Below are positions 18,322 to 26,703 of a stretch of DNA of 64,000 nucleotides, one piece after another. Position 1 is the first letter of the stretch. Each line of letters begins with the position of its first letter. The stretch is from assembly GCF_001575205.1 (NCBI RefSeq), contig NZ_LSRE01000012.1, positions 186,001 through 250,000 on the forward strand. Direction: 5' to 3'. The position numbers and the translations under genes are program-made. The stretch is from Tsukamurella pseudospumae. GTDB taxonomy: Bacteria; Actinomycetota; Actinomycetes; Mycobacteriales; Mycobacteriaceae. The notes under the pieces were generated by a model. That model worked only from the letters and a program-made list of their open reading frames with translations. It was not told where the DNA came from and made no database searches.

Positions 18322-19070
18322 TGCACGCATTCGTGACCGGCGCGGCGTCGGGAATCGGTGCCGCGACCGCCCTGCGGCTCGCGCGGCGCGGACCCGTCGC
18401 CCTCGCCGACCGTGACGCCGACGGCCTGGTCGCCACCGCGCGCGCCGTGTCCGCCGCGGGCGGCACGGCGTCCTCCCACGTGGTCGACGTGACCGACCGC
18501 GCCGCCGTGCTCGCGGCCCTCGACGCCGCCGAGCGCGCAGGCGGGCCGGTCGACGCGCTCGCGCACTGCGCCGGAGTCCTCGTGACCGGGCCCGTGCTCC
18601 ATGCGTCCGCCGCCGACATCGCGGCCGCACTCGGCGTGAACCTGACCGGCACCGCGAACGTCCTCACCGCTGTCGTCTCCCGGATGGCCGAACGCGGAAC
18701 GGGTTCCGCCGTCGTCGTCGGGTCCAACGCCGGCAACGGCCCCCGCGTGGGCCTGGGCGTGTACGGCGCGTCGAAGGCCGCCGCGCACAACCTCACACTG
18801 GCCCTGGCGCTCGAGGTGGCGGGCAGCGGCGTGCGGGTCAACGTGGTCGCTCCCGGCTCGACCGCGACGCCGATGCAGACGGCGTTCGGCGGCGCCGCGG
18901 CCGCCGAGGCGGCCATCGCCGGCGACCTGTCGCGGCACCGGCCCGGAATCCCGCTGGGCCGCATCGCCGATGCGGACGACATCGCCGGGGCGATCGAGTA
19001 CCTGCTCTCGCCCGACGCGCGGCACGTGACCGCGCAGGTACTCACCGTCGACGGAGGAGCCACCGCATGA
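18321..19070 (+). CDS. 2,3-dihydro-2,3-dihydroxybenzoate dehydrogenase (EntA/DhbA type)
   Basis: This 249-residue short-chain dehydrogenase has TGAASGIG (NAD binding, residues 6-13), a catalytic serine region VGSNAGNGPR, YGASKAAAHN with catalytic Tyr/Lys, and the C-terminal TVDGGA. It would oxidise 2,3-dihydro-2,3-dihydroxybenzoate to 2,3-dihydroxybenzoate. The general SDR fold alone does not fix the substrate. The assignment rests on its place beside EntE-, EntB- and EntC-type genes, which together form the complete dihydroxybenzoate pathway. It overlaps both neighbours by 1-4 bp. Confidence 0.9.
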   Translation: MHAFVTGAASGIGAATALRLARRGPVALADRDADGLVATARAVSAAGGTASSHVVDVTDRAAVLAALDAAERAGGPVDALAHCAGVLVTGPVLHASAADIAAALGVNLTGTANVLTAVVSRMAERGTGSAVVVGSNAGNGPRVGLGVYGASKAAAHNLTLALALEVAGSGVRVNVVAPGSTATPMQTAFGGAAAAEAAIAGDLSRHRPGIPLGRIADADDIAGAIEYLLSPDARHVTAQVLTVDGGATA

Positions 19071-20722
19071 CCAGCACCGAGACCCGGTACTTCCCGCCCG
19101 AGTTCGCGGAGCGCTACCGCGCGGCGGGGTACTGGAACGGCGACACCTTCGCCGGCTTCCTTCCGGAGGCCGCGGAGCGGTTCGGCGACGCCGAGGCCCT
19201 CGTGGGCGAGGACCGCACGGGTGATCGGGTCCGCCTGACCTATCGCGAGCTGGACGCCGCCGCCGCGGCCATCGCGGCGGGGCTGGTCGCCCGCGGCATC
19301 GGAGCGGGCGACCGCGTCGTGCTGCAGCTGCCGAACACCGTCGAGTACGTCTCGGTCCTGTTCGGGCTGTTCCGGATCGGTGCGGTCCCCGTGTTCGCGC
19401 TCCCCGCGCACCGTCGCAGCGAGCTCACCCACTTCGTACTGACGGCCGGGGCGAAGGCGCTCGTCACCGCCGCGTCGATCAACCGGTTCGATCACCGCGG
19501 CCTCGCCGCAGAGGTCGCTGCGGAGACCGGCGTGCGGGCGTTCGTGGTGGACGACGAGCCCTTCGGCGCCGGGAACGCGGACGGGACGCCGGTCACCGTC
19601 GCCGGGAGCGTAGCGAGCGGGACGCCGGTCACCGTCGAACCGGAATCCCTGGCCTTCCTGCAGCTCTCGGGCGGTACTACCGGCGTGCCGAAGCTGATCC
19701 CGCGCACCCACGCCGACTACCTGTACTCGGTCCGCGAGTCCGCCACGATCTGCCGACTCGGACCCGGTACCCGGTTCCTGGTGGTCCTGCCCGTGGCGCA
19801 CAACTTCCCGATGAGCAGCCCCGGCATCCTCGGAGTGCTGTGGGCCGGCGGCACCGTCGTGTTGGGGACCGACCCGGCACCGTCGCGGGCCTTCCCGCTG
19901 ATCGAGGCCGAGAAGGTGACCATGACCTCGCTCGTGCCGCCGCTCGCGATGCTCTGGCTGCAGGCCCGGCCCACCGCGACCGCGGACCTGTCCAGCCTCG
20001 AGGTCCTGCAGGTGGGCGGCGCCAAGTTCACCCCCGAGGCCGCGCGCCGCGTCGAGCCCGAGCTGGGCTGCCGGCTGCAGCAGGTCTTCGGCATGGCCGA
20101 GGGGCTCGTGAACTACACGCGTGCGGACGATCCCGAGGATCTCGTGCTCGGCACCCAGGGGAGGGCGATCTCGCCCGACGACGAGGTGCGCGTGCTCGAC
20201 GAGGACGGCCTCCCCGTCGCCGACGGCGAGCCCGGCCTCCTCTGGACGCGCGGCCCGTACACGATCCGTGGCTACCTGGGCGGCGTCGACGCCGAGTCCT
20301 TCGACGCCGAGGGCTTCTACCGCACCGGGGACATCGTCCGGCGGCTGCCGAGCGGGCACCTCGTGGTGGAGGGCCGCGCGAAGGACCAGATCAACCGCGG
20401 CGGCGAGAAGATCGCCGCCGAGGAGGTCGAGAACCACCTCATCGCGCACCCCGCCGTGATCGACGCGGCGGTCGTGGCCGTGGCCGACGACTTCCTCGGC
20501 GAGCGGTCCTGCGCCGTCGTCCTGACCGCGGGCGCGCGGCCGACCGTTCCCGAACTGAAGAAGTTCGTCCGCGCCCGGGGCGTGGCCGAGTACAAGGTGC
20601 CCGATCGCATCGTGTTCGCCGACGAGTTCCCGACCACGGGCGTCGGCAAGATCAGTCGCCGCGAGCTGCGGCGCACCCTGGCGGAGCAGCTCTCCAGGGC
20701 GGACCAGGAGGACAAGCAATGA
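19067..20722 (+). CDS. 2,3-dihydroxybenzoate-AMP ligase (EntE/DhbE type)
   Basis: This 551-residue free-standing aryl-acid adenylating enzyme activates 2,3-dihydroxybenzoate and loads it on the aryl carrier protein at 11767-12003. The P-loop LSGGTTGVPKLIP is at about 200-212. HNFPMSSPG at 245-253 contains the residues equivalent to DhbE Asn235 and Ser240; Ser rather than Cys at the latter favours dihydroxybenzoate over salicylate. YRTGD and a C-terminal GKISRREL are present. Residues 173-190 hold an in-frame 12-residue duplication (GTPVTV twice). The ATG overlaps the preceding stop. Confidence 0.93.
   Translation: MTSTETRYFPPEFAERYRAAGYWNGDTFAGFLPEAAERFGDAEALVGEDRTGDRVRLTYRELDAAAAAIAAGLVARGIGAGDRVVLQLPNTVEYVSVLFGLFRIGAVPVFALPAHRRSELTHFVLTAGAKALVTAASINRFDHRGLAAEVAAETGVRAFVVDDEPFGAGNADGTPVTVAGSVASGTPVTVEPESLAFLQLSGGTTGVPKLIPRTHADYLYSVRESATICRLGPGTRFLVVLPVAHNFPMSSPGILGVLWAGGTVVLGTDPAPSRAFPLIEAEKVTMTSLVPPLAMLWLQARPTATADLSSLEVLQVGGAKFTPEAARRVEPELGCRLQQVFGMAEGLVNYTRADDPEDLVLGTQGRAISPDDEVRVLDEDGLPVADGEPGLLWTRGPYTIRGYLGGVDAESFDAEGFYRTGDIVRRLPSGHLVVEGRAKDQINRGGEKIAAEEVENHLIAHPAVIDAAVVAVADDFLGERSCAVVLTAGARPTVPELKKFVRARGVAEYKVPDRIVFADEFPTTGVGKISRRELRRTLAEQLSRADQEDKQ
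19583..19637 (+). repeat. 36-bp in-frame duplication within the aryl-AMP ligase gene
   Basis: A 19-bp sequence (GGGACGCCGGTCACCGTCG) occurs at 19583-19601 and again at 19619-19637, 36 bp apart. The 17 bp between them read CCGGGAGCGTAGCGAGC. The duplication adds 12 residues in a surface-type linker before the P-loop and keeps the frame. Confidence 0.9.
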
Positions 20723-21342
20723 GCCTGCCCAAGAGCATCGTCTACGAACTGCCCGGCATCGAGTGCGCCGACACCGTCGACTGGGCCGTCGAACCCGGCC
20801 GGGCCGTGCTGCTCATCCACGACATGCAGGAGCACTTCGTCGGCCCGTTCCGGCGCGACGCCGAGCCGCTGCGCACCGTCGTGCCGAACATCGTGGCCCT
20901 GCGCGCCGCGGCGCGCGCCGCAGGAATGCCGGTCGTCTACACCGCGCAGCCGGGGGACCAGGACCCCGAGGAGCGGGCGCTGCTCACCGATTTCTGGGGG
21001 CCCGGGCTGGCCACCGCGAACCAGGACATCATCGCCGAGCTCACCCCGGCGGCCGACGACGTACTGCTCACCAAGTGGCGTTACAGCGCGTTCGCCAAGT
21101 CCGACCTCGCCGAGCGGATGCGCGCGTGGGGCCGCGACCAGCTGGTGATCGCCGGGATCTACGCCCACATCGGGATCATGACCACCGCCCTCGACGCGTT
21201 CATGCGGGATGTCCAGCCCTACGTGGTGCGCGACGCCGTCGCGGACTTCTCGGTGGAGGATCACGAGCGCGCACTCACCTACGTGTCCACTCGATGCGGC
21301 AGAGTGGAGAGCACGGATCGGGTATTGGAGGCACTGCGATGA
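20719..21342 (+). CDS. Isochorismatase (EntB N-terminal domain type, without carrier domain)
   Basis: This 207-residue cysteine-hydrolase-fold protein has LLIHDMQEHFVGPF (catalytic Asp), TKWRYSAFAKSDL (catalytic Lys region) and GIYAHIGIMTTALDAFMRD. In EntB the segment reads IYAHIGC; here Cys is replaced by Ile, which is tolerated because isochorismatases do not need that thiol. It would hydrolyse isochorismate to 2,3-dihydro-2,3-dihydroxybenzoate and pyruvate. Unlike EntB and DhbB it stops before any carrier domain, which is encoded separately at 11767-12003. The ATG overlaps the previous stop. Confidence 0.92.
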   Translation: MSLPKSIVYELPGIECADTVDWAVEPGRAVLLIHDMQEHFVGPFRRDAEPLRTVVPNIVALRAAARAAGMPVVYTAQPGDQDPEERALLTDFWGPGLATANQDIIAELTPAADDVLLTKWRYSAFAKSDLAERMRAWGRDQLVIAGIYAHIGIMTTALDAFMRDVQPYVVRDAVADFSVEDHERALTYVSTRCGRVESTDRVLEALR

Positions 21343-22409
21343 CTCAGGAAGGCGAGCAGCCGCACTTCCTGCTGACCGCTGCGGGGCGGTCCCACGCGGG
21401 GAGCGGCGTCCGCGCGGTGTTCCCGGACCCGCACGCGGCGGCCGCGGCCCTGCGCGACGGGAGCGCTCCCGTCGTCGTCGGCGCCCTGCCCTTCGACCTG
21501 CACGATCCCGCCGCGCTGACGGTGCCCGTCCGATTCGGCGCCCTGCCCGCGCGCCCCGCAGCGGAACTGCCGACCCTGACGCTGACCGCCCAGCACCCCG
21601 AGCCCGCCGAGCACGTGGCGCGGGTCGAGCGGGCCGTCCGGCTCATCACCGGCCCCGGGGACCTGCGCAAGGTCGTCCTCGCGCGCGCGGTCGATTTCGA
21701 GGCCGCCGAGCCGCTCGATCCGTTCGCCGTGGCCGCAGCGCTGGCGGACCGCGATCTCGAGGGCAATGCCTTCGCCGTCGACCTCGCGGCTGCCGGCGAC
21801 GCGTTCCGCGGGCGCGCGCTGGTCGGCTCGAGCCCCGAGGTGCTCGTCGCGCGGATGGGCGACACCGTCTACTGCCACCCCTTCGCGGGCACCGCGTCGA
21901 CGCCCGAGGGCCTGTTGGATTCCGAGAAGGACCGCGAGGAGCACGCCTACGTCGTCGACGAGATCGCGGCCGCGCTCGCGCCTCTGTGCGCCGAGCTGGA
22001 CGTGCCCGGCGCACCGTCGGTGACCCGGGCCGGGCCCGTGTGGCACCTCGGAACCAGGATCGCCGGGACGCTGCGCGACCCGTCGACCACCGCCCTCGAC
22101 CTGGCGCTGGCCCTGCATCCGACCCCGGCGGTGTGCGGTTTCCCCCGCGCGAGCGCCGCCCGCGCCATCGCCGACATCGAGGGCGAGCGGGGCTTCTACG
22201 CCGGCGCCGTCGGGTGGACCGACGCGAGCGGCGACGGGCACTGGCGCGTGAGCATCCGCTGCGCCGAGGTCGCCGGGACAGCGCTGCGGGCCTACGCGGG
22301 CGGCGGCATCGTCGGCGCGTCCGACCCGCGGGCCGAGCTCACCGAGACGCACAACAAGCTGCGCACCGTGCTCGGACCCTTCCTCGTCACCGAGACCGCC
22401 CGGAGCTGA
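21339..22409 (+). CDS. Isochorismate synthase (EntC/DhbC type)
   Basis: This 356-residue chorismate-utilising enzyme would convert chorismate to isochorismate. The motifs are KVVLARAVDF, ALVGSSPEVLVAR, HPFAGT, LHPTPAVCGFPR, GERGFYAGAVGW and AGGGIVGASDPRAELTET. The sequence is slightly short for EntC-type enzymes because of a reduced N-terminal part. It supplies the first step for the dihydroxybenzoate branch and closes the run of four catechol genes. The ATG overlaps the isochorismatase stop (ATGA); the ABC transporter gene begins 4 bp after its stop. Confidence 0.92.
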   Translation: MTQEGEQPHFLLTAAGRSHAGSGVRAVFPDPHAAAAALRDGSAPVVVGALPFDLHDPAALTVPVRFGALPARPAAELPTLTLTAQHPEPAEHVARVERAVRLITGPGDLRKVVLARAVDFEAAEPLDPFAVAAALADRDLEGNAFAVDLAAAGDAFRGRALVGSSPEVLVARMGDTVYCHPFAGTASTPEGLLDSEKDREEHAYVVDEIAAALAPLCAELDVPGAPSVTRAGPVWHLGTRIAGTLRDPSTTALDLALALHPTPAVCGFPRASAARAIADIEGERGFYAGAVGWTDASGDGHWRVSIRCAEVAGTALRAYAGGGIVGASDPRAELTETHNKLRTVLGPFLVTETARS

Positions 22410-22413
22410 CCCG

Positions 22414-24138
22414 ATGACCGATTGGACCGGCAGCCGCCTGCCGGTGTTCTTCGAGGCGCCCGAGCAGCAGCCGGACCACCGGCCGATCGGCGTCGACGAC
22501 GACACCACGCCCCGCTCACTGGTGCTGCGCACCATGTTCGGCAACCCGTCGCGCACGCTCCCCGCGGGGCTGCTCATCATCGGGCACCAGGTGGGCGAGG
22601 CGCTCGTCCCCGTCGTGATGGGGCTCGCCATCGACCGCGCGATCAAGACCGGCGACTGGGGATCGACGGTGCGCTGGGTGCTGCTGCTGGGCGTGTTGTT
22701 CGCCTTCCTGTCCTTCAGTTTCCGGTTCGGCTCACGGATCGGCTTCCTCGGGATGAACACGGTGCAGCATCGGCTGCGGACGCAGGTCACCGACCGGATC
22801 CTCGACCCGCGCGGCCTGGGTGGCGGCCACCCGCCGGGCGTGCTGCTGTCGATCGCCACCTCGGACGTGCAGCGGCTGGCGATGTCGGTCGCGCTCGGCC
22901 TCTATCCGGTCGGCGAGCTGGCGGCGGTGGTCTTCTGCGGCGTCGTGCTGCTGTCGATCTCCTGGCAGCTCGGCCTGCTCGTGCTGCTCGGCGCCCCCGC
23001 GATGCTCTGGTGCCTCGACAAGGCGGGCGCAGCACTGCGCGCCCGGAGCGAGGCCGAGCAGCGGGCGGCGGGCGAGGCCGCGGGCTCCGCGGCCGATCTC
23101 GTCGCCGGGCTCCGGGTGGTCAAGGGCATGCACGCCGAGAGGGAGGCCGACCGGCGTTACCGCGCGGCGAGCGCCCGCGCCCTGGCCGCCGTCATCCGCG
23201 CCCGCCGCTCGGAGGGCGCCTATGTCGGCTCGATGGAGGCCGTCGCCGCGGTCTTCGTCGTAGTCGTGGGTGTGCTGGCCGGGGTGCAGGCCGTGCACGG
23301 TGACCTCAGCGTGGGGCAGCTCATCACCGTCGTCGGCCTGACCCAGGTGGTGATGTCGCCGCTGCAGGCGATGGGCACCAACTTCGGCAAGTTCTGGGTC
23401 GCCGGCAACGCTTCGGCGAAGCGCGTGCTCATGGTGCTGCAGGCGCGGTACGCCCGGGACGCCGGCACGGTCGCCGATCCCGACGGTGCCGTGCCCGTGC
23501 GGATCACGGGACTGCCGGTGGGTGGCGGCACCGTCGACCTGGAGCTCCCGTCCGTCGGCGTCACCGCCGTCGTGTGCGACCCCGGGACCGCGACCGCCGC
23601 GACCACCCTGCTCGCCCGGACGGGCGCCCCGGACCCCGGCCTGTCGGTCACCGTCGGGACCACGGACCTGTACACGCTCGACGAGCCGGCCGCGCTGCGG
23701 GCCGTGCGTGTCGCGCCGCACGCCACCACCCTGTTCGAGGGCACCGTCGCCGACAACGTGGGCGCCGACGCGGCGCCCGACCGGGTGGCCGCCGCGCTGC
23801 TCGCCGCCGCCTGTGACGACGTCCTCGAGGTGCTCCCGAACGGGCTCGAGACGCCCGTCGGCGAGGCCGGCCGGCTACTGTCCGGCGGCCAGCGGCAGCG
23901 CGTCGCGCTGGCCCGCGCGTTGGCGACCGACACCCGGACCCTCGTACTCGTCGACCCGACGAGCGCCGTGGACTCCGTCACCGAGGCCACCATCGCCGAG
24001 CGACTCGGCGCGGCGCGCGCGGGCCTCGCGACGGTGGTGTTCACGCAGTCTCCGACGCTCATCGCCGCGGCCGACACCGTGCTCACGCTGAGCCGCGACG
24101 ACGAGATCGTCACGGCCGCACCGGAGGTACGCGCATGA
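22414..24138 (+). CDS. ABC transporter half-molecule with degenerate ATP site (partner 1)
   Basis: This 574-residue protein has an N-terminal membrane domain of about six helices fused to an ATPase domain, as in exporter-fold ABC proteins. The Walker A region reads CDPGTATAATTL near 385-398, without the G-K-S/T. Walker B reads VLVDPTSAVD near 511-520, with Pro in place of the catalytic Glu. The switch His is Gln (FTQSP). The signature LSGGQRQR near 489 is intact. It therefore contributes a signature but no competent nucleotide pocket. It is coupled to its partner by an ATGA overlap. It probably moves the siderophore; direction cannot be read from sequence, and the IrtAB importers of mycobacteria share this fold. 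Confidence 0.9.
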   Translation: MTDWTGSRLPVFFEAPEQQPDHRPIGVDDDTTPRSLVLRTMFGNPSRTLPAGLLIIGHQVGEALVPVVMGLAIDRAIKTGDWGSTVRWVLLLGVLFAFLSFSFRFGSRIGFLGMNTVQHRLRTQVTDRILDPRGLGGGHPPGVLLSIATSDVQRLAMSVALGLYPVGELAAVVFCGVVLLSISWQLGLLVLLGAPAMLWCLDKAGAALRARSEAEQRAAGEAAGSAADLVAGLRVVKGMHAEREADRRYRAASARALAAVIRARRSEGAYVGSMEAVAAVFVVVVGVLAGVQAVHGDLSVGQLITVVGLTQVVMSPLQAMGTNFGKFWVAGNASAKRVLMVLQARYARDAGTVADPDGAVPVRITGLPVGGGTVDLELPSVGVTAVVCDPGTATAATTLLARTGAPDPGLSVTVGTTDLYTLDEPAALRAVRVAPHATTLFEGTVADNVGADAAPDRVAAALLAAACDDVLEVLPNGLETPVGEAGRLLSGGQRQRVALARALATDTRTLVLVDPTSAVDSVTEATIAERLGAARAGLATVVFTQSPTLIAAADTVLTLSRDDEIVTAAPEVRA

Positions 24139-25901
24139 CCATCGCCACCGACACCGCCGAGGGCGCCCTGCCCGTCGCGGGCGGACGCGAGACCTTCCGC
24201 TACGCCCGCGGGCTGCTCACCGGGAAACGCGGGCCGCTGCTCGTCGTGTTCGCGGTCCTGCTCGTGGGCGCCGCCCTCGGCCTCGCCGTGCCCTGGGGAT
24301 TCGGCGCGATGGTCGACATCGCCATCGACGACGGCGGATACCTCGAGGTACTGCGCATCGGCGGCCTCATGGTGGTCGCGGCCATCGCGTCGGCTGCGTT
24401 CACCGGCATCGGGATCGCGCTCACGGCCCAGCTCTTCGAGACCGCCCTCGCGCGGCTGCGCGAGTCCATGGTGGGCGCCGCGTTCCGGCTCCCGCAGGCG
24501 CGCGTCGAGGAGGCCGGTTCCGGCGACCTCGTCTCCCGCGCCACCGACGATGTCAGCGTTGTCAGCCAGGCGATCTCGCGGGGCGTGCCCGCACTCGCCC
24601 GGTCGGGCTTCTCCGTCGTCGTCACCATCGGCGGCTTCGCCGCGCTCGACTGGCGGTTCCTGCTCGTGGTGCTCGTGGTGCTGCCCGTGTACGCGCTGGG
24701 CGCCCGCATGTACGTGCGCACCGCGCCCCCGGTCTACCGCTCAGAACGGGCGGCGATGGCAGTGCGTGCACACCACATGCTCGGCTCGATCCGCGGCCTG
24801 CCCACGGTGCACGCCTTCGACCTCATGGAGCGCTCGAGCCTGCGGGTGAGCACCGCGTCGTGGGGCGTCGTGCGCTGGACGATGCGGGCGCGGATCGTGC
24901 AGAACCGGTTGTTCGGCCGGGTCAACCTCGCCGAGTTCGTCGGCATGGCCACCATCCTGCTGCTCGGCTACGCGCTCGTCGATCGCGAGCTCGCGACCGT
25001 CGGCGCCGTGACCACCGCGATGCTGCTCTTCCTGCGGCTGTTCGGACCCATCGGTGCCCTGCTCATGGTGATGGACGACATCCAGTCCGCGGGCGCCTCG
25101 CTCGCCCGCATCGTCGGCGTCATCCGGCTGGCGGACGGGGAGAGCGCACCGTCGGGCGTGGTGAACCGGACGGACGGGCCGCCCCGCGTGGAGGTCGACG
25201 GCGTCGCCTTCGGGTACGGCGGCGCGCGCCGCGTGCTCGACGGGGTGAGCGTCGCCCTCGAGTCGGGGGAGACGGTGGCCGTGGTCGGCACCTCCGGTGC
25301 GGGCAAGTCGACGCTCGCCGCGCTCATCGCGGGGGTGCACGTGCCCGACGCCGGCGCGGTCCGGATCGGCGGCACCGACCTCGCGACGCTCCCCGAGGAC
25401 GCCGCGCCCGTGCTGCTCACGCAGGACGTGCACGTCTTCGCCGGGACCCTCGCGGAGGACCTGCGAATGGCCGCGCCCGATGCCACCGACGACGATCTGC
25501 GCGCCGCACTGGACCGCGTTCGCGCCCGCGAGTGGGTGGAGATGCTCGACGACGGACTCGACACCGTCGTCGGGGCCGGCGGGCACGCCCTGACCCCGAA
25601 GCGTGAGCAGCAGCTGGCGCTCGCCCGGCTGGTGCTCCTGGATCCGCCGGTGGTGATCCTCGACGAGGCCACCGCCGACGCGGACAGCGCCGACGCCGAC
25701 GTCCTCGAGGACGCCGCGCAGGCCGCGCTCGCCGGGCGCACGGCGATGGTGGTGGCGCACCGCCTGAGCCAGGCGGCGCGCGCCGACCGGATCCTGGTGA
25801 TGGAGCACGGCGCCATCGTCGAGGAGGGCACGCACGAGAGCCTGCGCGCCGCGGGCGGACGGTACGCCCGGCTCTGGGCCGCCTGGTCCCGGCATCGGTG
25901 A
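24135..25901 (+). CDS. ABC transporter half-molecule with intact ATP site but degenerate signature (partner 2)
   Basis: This 588-residue protein has a membrane domain followed by an ATPase. Walker A GTSGAGKST at 385-393 is intact, as are Walker B VVILDEATAD near 507-516 and the switch histidine in VVAHRLSQ. The signature is replaced by LTPKREQQ near 486. It mirrors the defects of the partner at 22414-24138. Together they leave one working composite site (this Walker A plus the partner's LSGGQ) and one dead site, as in asymmetric heterodimeric exporters. Last gene of the biosynthetic operon, before a hairpin. It probably transports the siderophore or its ferric form. Confidence 0.92.
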   Translation: MTIATDTAEGALPVAGGRETFRYARGLLTGKRGPLLVVFAVLLVGAALGLAVPWGFGAMVDIAIDDGGYLEVLRIGGLMVVAAIASAAFTGIGIALTAQLFETALARLRESMVGAAFRLPQARVEEAGSGDLVSRATDDVSVVSQAISRGVPALARSGFSVVVTIGGFAALDWRFLLVVLVVLPVYALGARMYVRTAPPVYRSERAAMAVRAHHMLGSIRGLPTVHAFDLMERSSLRVSTASWGVVRWTMRARIVQNRLFGRVNLAEFVGMATILLLGYALVDRELATVGAVTTAMLLFLRLFGPIGALLMVMDDIQSAGASLARIVGVIRLADGESAPSGVVNRTDGPPRVEVDGVAFGYGGARRVLDGVSVALESGETVAVVGTSGAGKSTLAALIAGVHVPDAGAVRIGGTDLATLPEDAAPVLLTQDVHVFAGTLAEDLRMAAPDATDDDLRAALDRVRAREWVEMLDDGLDTVVGAGGHALTPKREQQLALARLVLLDPPVVILDEATADADSADADVLEDAAQAALAGRTAMVVAHRLSQAARADRILVMEHGAIVEEGTHESLRAAGGRYARLWAAWSRHR

Positions 25902-25939
25902 GGTGACGGCGGACCGTCGGGCGGGCGGACCGGGACGGG

Positions 25940-25958
25940 CCGCCGGCAGTACCGGCGG
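25940..25958. terminator. GC-rich hairpin ending the siderophore operon
   Basis: CCGCCGG and CCGGCGG form a perfect 7-bp stem with loop CAGTA. It lies in the 65-bp gap between the convergent ends of the ABC transporter and TetR genes, so it could serve both. Confidence 0.6.
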
Positions 25959-25966
25959 GCGGACCG

Positions 25967-26617
25967 TCAGGCGTCGTGGAAGGCGCGGTAGACGGCCGAA
26001 CCGTAGAACGTGCCGATCCGCTCGGAATCGCCGCGCCAGGAGGCGGGGGCGTCGTCGGGGCGGTCGGCGAGCATCGACCGCACTGCCGCCTCGCAGACCG
26101 AGACGAAGAGCTCCATCAGCATCGGCAGCTTCTCATCGAGGCCCTGCATGTCCCACCACCGGGTGAGCGCGGGCCGGATCCACTCCTCCGCCTGCCGCGC
26201 CAGGGTGGCGCGGGCGGCCACGACGCGGTGCACGACCTCCGGGTCGGTGACGCCGGAGAACAACAACTGCCAGGTGTCGGCGCGTTCGTTCACCGCGTCG
26301 AGCAGGCCGCGCATGCCGATGATGAAGGCCTGCTCGGGATCCTCCCCGTGGGCGCTGTGCAGCGATGCGAGGACGAAGGCCATCATCGTCTCGGTCTCGC
26401 GGTCGAGCAGCTCGGTGATGAGCGCGACGCGGTCCGGGAAACACGAGTAGATCACGGGGCGCGTGACCTGCAGGCGGTCGGCGACGGTGCCGATCGTCAC
26501 GGCACCGAGACCGTCGCGCGCGGCGATCTCCAGCGCGGCGTCCAGGACCTGGGGGCGGCGACGCTCGGGACCGAGGTGTTCGGCGCGCCGGCGTGCGCGG
26601 TTGGCGGTGGTAGGCAT
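25967..26617 (-). CDS. TetR-family transcriptional regulator
   Basis: This 216-residue protein has an N-terminal helix-turn-helix (AVTIGTVADRLQVTRPVIYS, about residues 37-56) and a longer helical ligand domain without a recognisable signature. I chose the ATG at 26617 because a TAAACT -10 element (26626-26631 read on the minus strand) lies 8 bp upstream, fitting a leaderless transcript. A longer start at 26647 would cover that promoter. It converges on the ABC transporter pair and diverges from PPK2. Its target is unknown; TetR proteins often control an adjacent transporter, but that is only a possibility here. Confidence 0.88.
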   Translation of the reverse strand: MPTTANRARRRAEHLGPERRRPQVLDAALEIAARDGLGAVTIGTVADRLQVTRPVIYSCFPDRVALITELLDRETETMMAFVLASLHSAHGEDPEQAFIIGMRGLLDAVNERADTWQLLFSGVTDPEVVHRVVAARATLARQAEEWIRPALTRWWDMQGLDEKLPMLMELFVSVCEAAVRSMLADRPDDAPASWRGDSERIGTFYGSAVYRAFHDA

Positions 26618-26690
26618 CGCCGAGGAGTTTACGCGGGTCGGATGCACCCCGCGTTCATGCGACGTTCACCCGCCGGTCCGGACCTGCCCG

Positions 26691-26696
26691 TACGCT
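26691..26696 (+). promoter_or_regulatory. -10 element of a leaderless PPK2 transcript
   Basis: TACGCT ends 7 bp before the GTG at 26704, and no ribosome site is present. This spacing puts the transcription start at the start codon. Confidence 0.65.
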
Positions 26697-26703
26697 TCCG
26701 GCC

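Noticed and set aside
20719-21342. Loss-of-function in the isochorismatase because Cys is replaced by Ile
   Set aside because: Isochorismatase-type members of this fold do not use that cysteine, and the Asp and Lys regions are intact.
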